Part shown: positions 34,794-42,472 of the stretch, one piece after another
Numbering within the stretch: position 1 is the stretch's first letter
Layout: every line of letters starts with the position of its first letter
From: Phenylobacterium sp. SCN 70-31
GTDB taxonomy: Bacteria > Pseudomonadota > Alphaproteobacteria > Caulobacterales > Caulobacteraceae
Assembly (NCBI RefSeq): GCF_001724605.1
Contig: NZ_MEEX01000007.1
Coordinates: 1-64,000 of the forward strand
Direction: 5' to 3'
Length of the DNA: 64,000 bases
The notes under the pieces: model-generated
What the model was told of the DNA's origin: nothing
The model's input: the letters and a program-made list of their open reading frames with translations, nothing else
Databases searched by the model: none
Program-made: the position numbers and the translations under genes

Positions 34794-35585
34794 ATGTACG
34801 AGGACCTGCGCGTGGAACGTCGCGGCACGGTGGGCTGGGTGCTCATCGACCGCAAGGATGGGCGCAACAGCCTCAGGCCCCAGACGCTGCGAGAGCTTTG
34901 CGGGGCGATCGACGAGCTGACCCTCGCCCCCGAGGTCCGCGCCATCGTGCTGGCCGCCGAAGGCAAGCACTTCAGCGCCGGGGCCGACTTCAGCTTCCTC
35001 GAGGAGCTGACGCGCACGCCCAGCATGACCATCAAGGAGCAGATCTACGGCCTCTTCCAAGGCGCGGCACGACGCCTGTTCCACTGCCCGAAGCCGGTGG
35101 TGGCGGCGGTGCACGGCGCGGCCGTCACGGTGGCTTGTGAGTTGTCGCTCGCCTGCGACTTCCGGATCGTCGCGCCCTCGGCAAGCTTCCAGGAAAGCTG
35201 GATCAAGCTCGGGATCCTGCCGCCGCTGGGGGGCCTCTATCTGCTGCCGCGCCTCGTCGGACTGGGCCGGGCGTCGGAGATGGCGCTGGGCGGACGTCCC
35301 GTGGGCGGGGAGGAGGCCGTGCGCATCGGCCTTGCGTCGGAACTGGTCGATACCGAGGAGACGCTCCACGAGCGGGCGCAGGTCTTCGCGCAGTCGCTGG
35401 CCGACCTGCCGCCGCTGGCCTACCGGGCCGCCAAGGAAGCGATGCACCGCGGGCTGGATTCCAGCATGGAGAGTGAGTGGTCGGCCAATGTGCTGGGCCA
35501 GGCGCTGTTGCTCGGGACCCAAGACTTCCGGGAGGGGCTTGCGGCCGCGAAGGAACGCCGTGCGGGCCTGTTCACGGGGATCTGA
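34794..35585 (+). CDS. Enoyl-CoA hydratase/isomerase family protein
   Basis: A 263-residue crotonase: VLIDRKDGRNSLRPQTL, AEGKHFSAGADFSFLEEL (oxyanion hole) and VTVACELSLACDFRIVAPSASFQESW. Aligned to rat hydratase, the first catalytic Glu is kept (ACELS), but the second position is Trp (FQESW). ATG 34794 follows AAGGAGA with good spacing; a GTG at 34791 is also in frame. It is the last coupled gene of the 29720-35585 operon. The next 160 bases show no gene. Confidence 0.86.
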   Translation: MYEDLRVERRGTVGWVLIDRKDGRNSLRPQTLRELCGAIDELTLAPEVRAIVLAAEGKHFSAGADFSFLEELTRTPSMTIKEQIYGLFQGAARRLFHCPKPVVAAVHGAAVTVACELSLACDFRIVAPSASFQESWIKLGILPPLGGLYLLPRLVGLGRASEMALGGRPVGGEEAVRIGLASELVDTEETLHERAQVFAQSLADLPPLAYRAAKEAMHRGLDSSMESEWSANVLGQALLLGTQDFREGLAAAKERRAGLFTGI

Positions 35586-35747
35586 TGGCGTTGGCGCCCA
35601 ATGCCGATCGAGGCCAGGATTTAGTCGTGGCCGGACATAATCCTGGCGACGGCGGGCTTGATGCCGCGCCGCGCCGACGTCCACTTAAGGACGCGCATCT
35701 GGCCGACACCGCGCGGTGACTGAGCCACTGACCCAAGGAGACTCCCG

Positions 35748-36413
35748 GTGGGCGAGGACATCTACTTCTACGATCCAGCGCAAGGCCATGGCCTCAAGCA
35801 CAACCCGCTGACCGCTATCGTCGCGCCGCGACCGATCGGATGGATATCCACTGCGGACGACGACGGAACGCCCAACCTGGCGCCCTACAGCTTCTTCAAC
35901 GTCCTAAGCGTCACTCCGCCGATCCTGGCGTTCGCCAACGCCAAGCTCAGCGACAGCCTTATCAACGTCCAAAAGAACGGCGAATTCGTCTTCAACCTCA
36001 GCACCGAGTCTATGGCGGCGGAGATGAACGACAGCTCCGTGGAGGAGCCCTACGGCGTGGACGAGATGGCGCGCGTTGGCTTGACGGCGGCTCCGTCCCG
36101 GATGGTGAAGCCGCCGCGGGTCGGCGGCGTGCCGGCCGCTATGGAATGCAAGCTGCTGCAGATCATTCACCTCCACGATCTCGATGGCAAAGCGACAAGC
36201 ACGCACGTCGTCATTGGCCAGGTCGTGGGGGTCCATATCGACCGCGCATTCCTGAATGACGGCGTCTTCGATACTGTGGCGGCCCGTCCCCTTGCCCGAT
36301 GCGGCTATCGTTCCCACTACGCCGTCGTGCGCGAGTTGCTGCATCTGCCACGTCCGGGGCAGCGAGCCTACCGTTCCGGAATGGCTGCTAGCGAGACGCC
36401 ACCAGCAGGGTGA
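35748..36413 (+). CDS. Flavin reductase-like, FMN-binding split-barrel protein
   Basis: A 221-residue protein of the flavin-reductase-like split-barrel family: HNPLTAIVAPRPIGWISTADDDGTPNLAPYSFFNVLS (residues 18-54) is the flavin-binding signature, then NGEFVFNLST. Such proteins supply reduced flavin to a partner monooxygenase or act as small oxidoreductases. No two-component monooxygenase is visible in the window apart from the LLM-class enzyme at 8047, so the partner is unknown. GTG 35748 follows AAGGAGA. It is separated from the upstream crotonase by about 160 bases and may have its own promoter. Confidence 0.83.
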   Translation: MGEDIYFYDPAQGHGLKHNPLTAIVAPRPIGWISTADDDGTPNLAPYSFFNVLSVTPPILAFANAKLSDSLINVQKNGEFVFNLSTESMAAEMNDSSVEEPYGVDEMARVGLTAAPSRMVKPPRVGGVPAAMECKLLQIIHLHDLDGKATSTHVVIGQVVGVHIDRAFLNDGVFDTVAARPLARCGYRSHYAVVRELLHLPRPGQRAYRSGMAASETPPAG

Positions 36414-36728
36414 GCGGTCTACGGCGCCGAAGCATCCACAACGTGCGGGAGACCTCCGACAACCGCCAGACGAGACGACGCCGCCAGTTATCGTCGCTGA
36501 ATATAAGCCACTTAAAACGAATATGAATCAGCATGCGGCCCCAAGAGCTTTTGGGTTGCCATTTATTGATTAGCCAGCCAACATCGTGAAAGTCGTGATG
36601 CTCGGTTAGACCCTGATCTGGGTCGGTATCAGGATGGGCTCGTCGGTGGACGGAAGTGGCCGCGACAGTCGCGATTGAACGGGTTCCGGGGCCCGGACAC
36701 TCAAGAAAACAGAATTGGGGAGGTTTAG
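36414..36728. other. Intergenic region, AT-richer, no gene recognised
   Basis: A 315-base gap before the TonB receptor. It is AT-richer than the flanking operon (for example around 36490-36590), which fits a promoter region or transferred DNA. A single CCAACAT half-site occurs at 36578-36584. A GGGGAGG sequence just before 36729 serves as ribosome binding site. I see no RNA gene or terminator that I can defend. Confidence 0.4.
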
Positions 36729-38852
36729 ATGCGCCATTTGTCTCAGGGGCTTCTGGTGGTGACGGCGGCGCTTGGCGCGCCGGCCTTGGGCTACGCCCAG
36801 CCGGCGGCTGTGGCGTCCAGTGAACTCCAGGAAGTGATTGTCACGGCGCAAAAGCGTGTGCAGCGCCTTCAGGACGTGCCGATCCCCGTAAGCGTCCTCG
36901 GGCAGCAGCAAATGGAAGAGCAGGGCGTGGAGGGCACAGCCGACCTCACCCGGGTTGTTCCTGGCCTGCTGTTTGTTCAGAATACTGCATACGCCCAGCC
37001 GTCGATCCGTGGCATCGGTAGCCGCTCCACCGCATCCGGAGACTCTGCGAGCGTCGCCCTCTACCTTGACGGGGTGCCCCTCGTGGGCCCGCAAGCGGGC
37101 ATTTTCAACTTCGGATACCTGGAACGCATTGAGGTCTTGAAGGGACCCCAGGGCACGCTCTTTGGCAGAAACGCCACGGGAGGGGCCATCAATATCATCA
37201 CAAGAACGCCGGCGCCTGAGCTGTTCGCTGAAGCAGAGCTCGGCTACGGAAGCTTTGAAATGGTGACGGCAAAAGCTTACGTCACCGGGCCGCTGACGAG
37301 TACAGTGCGCGCCGACTTCCAGGCCTTTTACGAGGCCGATAGCGGATATATGAAAAATATCGTCACCGGAAGTAACCTCGACTCCGCTGATGACTACGGG
37401 TTCCGGACAAAGCTCCTGTGGGAGGCCTCGGAAAAGCTTAGCTTTACAGCCACCGCCGACTATGTCTGGGACTCGAACCACACCGCCTACGCCTATGTAG
37501 CCGTGAACGGCAACATTGCGCAGCGGCGCCTCACCCCCGGAGTGCTATTTGGTCGTGAGGGTGACTACGAAATCGCTCCCAGCTTCGATCCCTCTGTAAA
37601 AACGCTGCAGAAGGGGGGCTCGCTCATTGCCGATCTGGACCTCGGGTTCGCGACCCTGAAGTCGATCTCCGGGTTCCGCCATATGCGCTCTCAGAGCGTC
37701 ATCGACTCGGACGTAACACCAATTCCCAGGCAGACGACCCTCGTCCGAGCCAGGGGGCAGACCTGGAGCCAGGAGTTCATCGCCGCCTCGACCTCGGAGG
37801 GTCCGCTCCAATGGGTCACCGGACTGTTCCTCTTCAAGGACAAGAATGAGCGTCTGCCGCAGACCTCTTATGCAAACGGAGTGGCCACGTCGGTCCTCAA
37901 CGCGGCCGTTACAACCGAAGCTTACGCGCCGTATGGCGAGCTTACCTTCAAGGCGAATGATCGCCTGACTTTAATCGGCGGCCTGAGGTACAGCTACGAG
38001 AAGAAGCACTTGGTGAATGCGAGTTTTGGAGCGCTGAGGAGGAATGTGTCGGAAAGTTGGGATGATATCGACTACCGTCTAACCGCGCAGTATTTCTTCA
38101 ACCCGGACCTGAATGTGTATCTCACGCGGAGCACCGGATTTAAGAGCGGTTCCTACAACGCCACCTCGTTCACGGATCCAGCAGTTTTCCCCGAAACGGT
38201 GGATGCCTGGACGGCCGGTGCGAAATTCGCGCGGCGGGGACTAACGCTCAGCATGGACGCCTTCCACTATGACTGGAAGGACATTCAAATCCAGCGGACG
38301 ACCGACCCCACCACGGGGGCGAACTTTCTCCAGAATGCTGCCAGGGCGAAGATCAAAGGTGTTGAGTTCGAGGGGCACGCCGCTCTGACGGACCACCTGG
38401 ACGCGAACGTTGGCTTGACCCTCATGAAGGGCACCTACACCGATTTCCCGGATGCCAGCGTCCTCATTCCAATCCCCGGCGGCGGTAACAGAAACGCAAC
38501 GATGGATGCTTCGGGGAACCCGGTTTACAGAACGCCGGAACAAACCCTCAACGCTGGCCTCAGCTACACGAACAACGTTTTTGGTGGCGTAATAAAAGCT
38601 ACGGGGTCGGTTTACTACAATAGTGGATTCTCGTGGGAGCCATCCAACAGGATGCGGCAGCCTGCTTTTACACTGATCAACGGGCGCGTGTCGTGGTCCC
38701 CGGAGAGCGAGCGATTCACTGTAACTGTCTGGGGGGAGAACCTGACAGACGAATATTACTATAACAACGTCAACGTATCGACGGGTGGTGATACCGGGAA
38801 CGTCGCGCCGCCTCGCCGCGTCGGAATAACGTTCTCGATGAAGACCAATTGA
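36729..38852 (+). CDS. TonB-dependent outer-membrane receptor
   Basis: A 707-residue receptor. A signal peptide (MRHLSQGLLVVTAALGAPA to about residue 24, GYAQ) is followed by the TonB box EVIVTAQKR, the plug domain (DVPIPVSVLGQQQMEEQG, PSIRGIGSR, ERIEVLKGPQGTLFGRNATGGAINIIT) and a beta-barrel ending in aromatic-rich strands (NLTDEYYYNNVNV, GITFSMKTN). It probably imports a large hydrophobic or bulky substrate for the adjacent catabolic genes. Its codons use more A/T at wobble positions than neighbouring genes: a 60-base line from 38581 has 29 G/C, against 44 in the line from 34021. Confidence 0.92.
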   Translation: MRHLSQGLLVVTAALGAPALGYAQPAAVASSELQEVIVTAQKRVQRLQDVPIPVSVLGQQQMEEQGVEGTADLTRVVPGLLFVQNTAYAQPSIRGIGSRSTASGDSASVALYLDGVPLVGPQAGIFNFGYLERIEVLKGPQGTLFGRNATGGAINIITRTPAPELFAEAELGYGSFEMVTAKAYVTGPLTSTVRADFQAFYEADSGYMKNIVTGSNLDSADDYGFRTKLLWEASEKLSFTATADYVWDSNHTAYAYVAVNGNIAQRRLTPGVLFGREGDYEIAPSFDPSVKTLQKGGSLIADLDLGFATLKSISGFRHMRSQSVIDSDVTPIPRQTTLVRARGQTWSQEFIAASTSEGPLQWVTGLFLFKDKNERLPQTSYANGVATSVLNAAVTTEAYAPYGELTFKANDRLTLIGGLRYSYEKKHLVNASFGALRRNVSESWDDIDYRLTAQYFFNPDLNVYLTRSTGFKSGSYNATSFTDPAVFPETVDAWTAGAKFARRGLTLSMDAFHYDWKDIQIQRTTDPTTGANFLQNAARAKIKGVEFEGHAALTDHLDANVGLTLMKGTYTDFPDASVLIPIPGGGNRNATMDASGNPVYRTPEQTLNAGLSYTNNVFGGVIKATGSVYYNSGFSWEPSNRMRQPAFTLINGRVSWSPESERFTVTVWGENLTDEYYYNNVNVSTGGDTGNVAPPRRVGITFSMKTN

Positions 38853-38923
38853 CCCAGGCTCGCGGCGTCCAACCGGGCGCCGCGAGCTCCGGCTCGGCCG
38901 CCCGGCGGCGACGCTTGGTGCAG

Positions 38924-40426
38924 ATGAACCAGACCGTGTCATCGATCAGGGGCCGGACGGCTCGAGTGCTGGGATTGTCTCCGGACTCTGGAGCGGTCGA
39001 GTACGAAAGCGAATGGACAAGCTGGGCTGCGCTCGCGTCAGCGGCGACGTCCATCGAGGCGCATCTGAGCCAGGCGGGCGTCGGGCCGCACTCCCCGGTC
39101 GGATGGGTCGCGCGCAACCGGCCCGCGGCGGTCGCGGTTTTCGTCGCGCTCCTGCTGGCAGGTCGTCCGATCGCCCCCTTGCGGCCGAACCAATCCCCGA
39201 GCGGATTCTGCGACGAGATCCGCATCCAGAGGCTCCAGGCCGTGATCGGCGACGATCAGGATTGGGGGATCGATGGTGTCGTCGGCGCTGCTCGGGAAGC
39301 AGGTAGCGCAGGTATCCGCATCAGCGGCGCGGCGAGCTTCACCGTTGATCTAGTCGACGGCCTGACGGCGATCGGTCCGGGTCCTCATAGGCCGGACGCG
39401 CCGGGCATGGTAATCGAGAGACTGTCGAGCGGCACCACCGGCCCGCCCAAACGAATTCCGGTTAGCGCAGACGTGTTGCTCCCCGCCCTCCGATCCGCCG
39501 AGGCTGCGGCGTCCGGAATGGAGCGACCGCTGACCCTGAAGGGGTCGCCGGGCATCATCCTGTCCCCGTTCACCCATGCCGGAGGTATTTTCCGGCTGCT
39601 ACTGTCGATATACCAAGCCCGGCCGATGGTCCTGTTCGACCGTTTCACCGTCGACGCCTGGGCCGACGCAGTGCGGCGCCACAAGCCGAAGTCGGCGAAC
39701 CTGGTCCCCGCGATGATCCGGATGATCCTGGCTTCCGACCTGCCGCGAGGGGCGCTGGCGAGCCTGAAGGCCGTGCACAGCAGCACCGCGCCCCTGGACG
39801 TGCAGACCCAGGTGGAGTTCGAGGCGCGGTTCGGGGTGCCGGTTCTGATCGACTATGGCGCCGCCGAGTTCATCGGCGGTGTCGCCGGCTGGTCCTTGAG
39901 CGACCACACGCGCTTTGCCCATCTGAAGCGCGGGAGCGTCGGCCGGCCGCGGCCAGACGTGCAGATGCGGGTGGTCGACGCTCAGAACGGAAACTCGATG
40001 GATGTCGGCCAAACCGGCCAGCTGGAGCTCAAGTGCCCGCGGTTTGCACGCGAGTTGGTCCGCACGACGGATCTAGCGTCGCTGGACGCCGACGGGTTCC
40101 TCTATATCCATGGACGGGTGGACGACGCGATAAACCGCGGCGGGTTCAAGGTTCTTCCCGATGATGTCGTCGCGGTCCTGCGCCAGTTTCCCGGCGTGGG
40201 CGACGCCGCGGTCGTGGGCGTGCCGGACGAACGGCTTGGCCAAGTCCCTCTCGCTGTCATCGAGGCGCAAGGCGAGAGACCCGACGTCGAGGCTCTCAAG
40301 GCGTTCGCCCGCGAGCGCCTGGCCGCCTACCAGGTGCCTGTGGAGTTCCGCTTCGTCAACGCCTTGCCGCGGACGACCACCATGAAGGTGAGCCGTCCAG
40401 AGCTGAAGGCGATGCTCGGCCTGTGA
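38924..40426 (+). CDS. AMP-dependent acyl-CoA ligase, short 'MK' subgroup
   Basis: A 500-residue ligase related to those at 17542 and 29720. P-loop: ERLSSGTTGPPKRIPVS. Others: IDYGAAEFIGGVAGWSLSD, RTTDLASLDADGFLYIHGRVDDAINRGGFKVLPDDV, and C-terminal LPRTTTMKVSRPELKAML with Met-Lys instead of Gly-Lys. In GAAEF the usual Thr of the YGATE motif is Ala. The start ATG 38924 aligns with the paralogues; an upstream TTG at 38849 would overlap the TonB gene by 4 bases. It probably belongs to an operon with that receptor and the crotonase that follows. Confidence 0.85.
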   Translation: MNQTVSSIRGRTARVLGLSPDSGAVEYESEWTSWAALASAATSIEAHLSQAGVGPHSPVGWVARNRPAAVAVFVALLLAGRPIAPLRPNQSPSGFCDEIRIQRLQAVIGDDQDWGIDGVVGAAREAGSAGIRISGAASFTVDLVDGLTAIGPGPHRPDAPGMVIERLSSGTTGPPKRIPVSADVLLPALRSAEAAASGMERPLTLKGSPGIILSPFTHAGGIFRLLLSIYQARPMVLFDRFTVDAWADAVRRHKPKSANLVPAMIRMILASDLPRGALASLKAVHSSTAPLDVQTQVEFEARFGVPVLIDYGAAEFIGGVAGWSLSDHTRFAHLKRGSVGRPRPDVQMRVVDAQNGNSMDVGQTGQLELKCPRFARELVRTTDLASLDADGFLYIHGRVDDAINRGGFKVLPDDVVAVLRQFPGVGDAAVVGVPDERLGQVPLAVIEAQGERPDVEALKAFARERLAAYQVPVEFRFVNALPRTTTMKVSRPELKAMLGL

Positions 40427-40440
40427 AGGAGATCACGCCC

Positions 40441-41223
40441 GTGCCGTACGAAACGATCCTCGTGGAAGTGGCCGACGGTGTGGCCACCGTCACCCTGAAC
40501 CGGCCGCGACAGATGAACAGCTTCAATCGCGTCATGGCGCAGGAGTTTCGACAGCTGTGGGAGAGCGTCCGGGAGGATCCGGAGATTCGGGCGATCGTCC
40601 TGCGCAGCGCGGGCGGGCGCGCCTTCTCGACGGGTGTCGATGTGAAGGAAGGCTGGCGTGCGCCGGGTGCGCGCGAGATGCCGTTCGAGATGGACGATCC
40701 CGGCGAGTGGCTAGGGCCGAAGAGCAACAAGGTGTGGAAGCCGATGATCGTCGCCGTCTCGGGAATGGCGGCCGGCGGCGCCTTCTACTGGCTGAACGAG
40801 GCCGACATAATCATCTGCTCGGAGGACGCCACGTTCTTCGACCCCCATGTGACCTTCGGCATGGTCTCCGCAGTGGAGCCGGTCGGGGCCATGGCGCGCA
40901 TCCCCCTCTCGGAAATCCAGCGCATGGTGCTGCTGGGCAATCACGAACGCATCAGCGCTCAGACGGCGCTGCGCATCAGCCTGGTCACCGAGATTACCTC
41001 ATCCGACGACCTCTGGGCGCGGGCCGCCGAGCTGGCCGGCCTGATCGCGGACAAGCATCCGGTGGCGATCCAGGGAACCGTCCGGGCGATCTGGGAGTCC
41101 CAGGGCGTGCCGCGAACAATCGCGGTCGCCAACGCCCTGAAGTACACCCAGATTGGCAATCCGATCTCGACCGCCGCCATCGATCGCTCGAGTATGACCA
41201 CTCCAGACTGGTCTCTGCGATGA
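40441..41223 (+). CDS. Enoyl-CoA hydratase/isomerase family protein (atypical)
   Basis: A 260-residue crotonase: VATVTLNRPRQMNSFNRVM, the oxyanion motif GRAFSTGVDVKEGW, and MAAGGAFYWLNEADIIICSEDATFFDPHVTFGM. Both catalytic-glutamate positions of rat hydratase are changed (Tyr and His). The HVTFG motif and long AFYWLNEAD helix set it apart from the other crotonases here. GTG 40441 has GGAG at 40428-40431; GTG 40423 would overlap the ligase stop by 4 bases. It is the last catabolic gene before the mobile-element scar. Confidence 0.83.
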   Translation: MPYETILVEVADGVATVTLNRPRQMNSFNRVMAQEFRQLWESVREDPEIRAIVLRSAGGRAFSTGVDVKEGWRAPGAREMPFEMDDPGEWLGPKSNKVWKPMIVAVSGMAAGGAFYWLNEADIIICSEDATFFDPHVTFGMVSAVEPVGAMARIPLSEIQRMVLLGNHERISAQTALRISLVTEITSSDDLWARAAELAGLIADKHPVAIQGTVRAIWESQGVPRTIAVANALKYTQIGNPISTAAIDRSSMTTPDWSLR

Positions 41224-41440
41224 GGCTGTCGCTAGCACAGGGCGGGGCCGTGGGCCGTGCGGCGTAGGTGCTCGGGAATGCAGGTGCGAAAATGCGGCGG
41301 CCTTCGCCACGCCCGCCGCCTGAGGCGCTCTATCGACCGCCGATGCGCGCGTCACACGGGACAGCCGTGACTTCTCAGGACCTGGCGCAGTCTCGGCTGC
41401 GCTCCTCGGATGAATCCTGCAGGTCCGCCGCCCGCTAAGC
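41224..41440. other. Intergenic region, no gene recognised
   Basis: A GC-rich stretch of about 220 bases after the last crotonase. I see no supported coding or RNA gene here. It leads into the repeats and tRNA remnant at 41441-41516. Confidence 0.4.
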
Positions 41441-41460
41441 GTTGGTATTTCTGTTGGTAT
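41441..41460. repeat. Tandem GTTGGTAT repeats, possible integrase arm sites
   Basis: GTTGGTAT occurs at 41441-41448 and again at 41453-41460, a 12-base period. Short direct repeats of this kind near a tRNA-derived attachment core are what one expects of integrase arm-binding sites. They lie to the left of the core at 41493, so they would belong to the element on that side. Confidence 0.45.
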
Positions 41461-41492
41461 CGTCCAGATAGGGGGAGTTGTTCTCTAGCGAA

Positions 41493-41516
41493 GTTCGAGT
41501 CCTGCCGGGCCCACCA
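41493..41516 (+). other. tRNA 3'-end remnant, candidate attachment site (att)
   Basis: The 24 bases from GTTCGAGTC to GCCCACCA have the exact form of a tRNA 3' end: the T-loop TTCGAGT, the 3' side of the T-stem CCTGC, the acceptor strand CGGGCCC, discriminator A and CCA. The bases before it do not pair as a T-stem, so the rest of the tRNA is missing. This is the usual product of integration into a tRNA gene, with the intact copy at the other end of the element. The parent tRNA would start GGGCCCG; its amino acid is not determined. Confidence 0.65.
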
Positions 41517-41630
41517 GCAGCGCTTTTTCAGGGGCGTTCACAAGGGTTCCGAGTGTTCGCATAAACCATTAGAAACACTTAGAAAAATATCACGAAATCG
41601 TGTGGTTCCGGTTCGCCGGGCGGGGATCAT

Positions 41631-42290
41631 TTCCAGAAACCGACAGGATCGATGCTGTGGCGCTTTGCCTATCGCTTCGACGAGCGGCAGAAGGTTCTGG
41701 CACTGGGCGCATATCCCGATGTGTCGCTCCGTCAGGCTCGCAGAGCGGCGGATGATGCACGCGATCTTCTCGAAGACGGCCGCGACCCTTGCGCCGAACG
41801 CAAGAGCGCCAAGGCCAAGATGCTGGCGGCCGACAGCAAGTTTCGTGTCGTTGCCGATGAGTGGTTCGCGGCCCGCAAAATCAAGTGGGTCGAAACCTAC
41901 TCAGATCGCCTGAGGTCTCGCCTGGACAACGACCTGATGCCGGACTTGGGGGGCAGGTTGCTCGCTGCGATCGCGCCGGTCGACATCCTCGCTTGCATTC
42001 GCAAGGTTGAAGGACGCGGCGCCCCCGAAATGGCCCGGCGCTTCTTTCAGTTGGCAGCAGCATGTTCCGATACGGGGGCGCAACCGGTCGATGCCCGCGC
42101 AATCCGGCTGCCGGTATCACCGGGGCGTTAGAGGCCCCAAAGCCGGTGAAGCATCGACCGTCGCTCAAGCCGGGTGAGCTTCCGGAGTTCATGCGGCGTC
42201 TTGCGGCCTATGACGGCAACGAACGCATGCGGCTCGGTCTTGAGTTGGTCGCCGACGTCATCGACGCGCTGGGCGCGATCGGGATTGGCG
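41631..42290 (+). pseudogene. Tyrosine-recombinase (P4-type) integrase remnant, frameshifted
   Basis: The frame from about 41640 reads PTGSMLWRFAYRFDERQK, LALGAYPDVSLRQARRAADDARDLL and DGRDPCAERK, the arm-binding domain of P4-type integrases, and continues through VVADEWFAARKIKWVETYSDRL to GAPEMARRFFQLAAACSD. At about 42060 the homology jumps to another frame (MFRYGGATGRCPRNPAAGITGAL, then PKPVKHRPSLKPGELPEFMRRL). It ends near 42290. The N-terminus and the whole catalytic Arg-His-Arg-Tyr region are missing, so it is inactive. It lies 115 bases after the tRNA 3' remnant. Confidence 0.8.
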
Positions 42291-42472
42291 AGGCTCATCG
42301 GCGTCATGGCCCGAGACCGGACCTCCCGGCCAAGACCGGGTCCGGCGCAAAGGCCTCCCCCCGCTCGTCGATCGCGCCGCCGGCGAGACAGATTTGTGAA
42401 GGGTGGGTAGAGGCCCGGCGGGTTCCATCGGTCTCAGCCTTGTGCGGATGTTGCTTAGCAAGGGGATCGAGC

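Noticed and set aside
41465-41516. A complete tRNA gene
   Set aside because: Only the T-loop, 3' T-stem and acceptor end are present; the preceding bases do not pair and no anticodon arm exists.
41410-41913. A 167-codon plus-strand frame over the integrase region
   Set aside because: It reads another frame than the integrase homology and covers the tRNA remnant; no domain seen.
42317-42345. Hairpin CCGGA...CCCGG-loop-CCGGG...TCCGG as a terminator
   Set aside because: The stem is interrupted by a 3-base bulge and no T-run follows; it lies in decayed integrase flank and is not called as a feature.
42062-42470. The upstream part of the long frame that runs into the binding-protein gene
   Set aside because: Its first ~70 codons are the shifted integrase remnant; the lipoprotein signal and ribosome site place the real start at about 42473.
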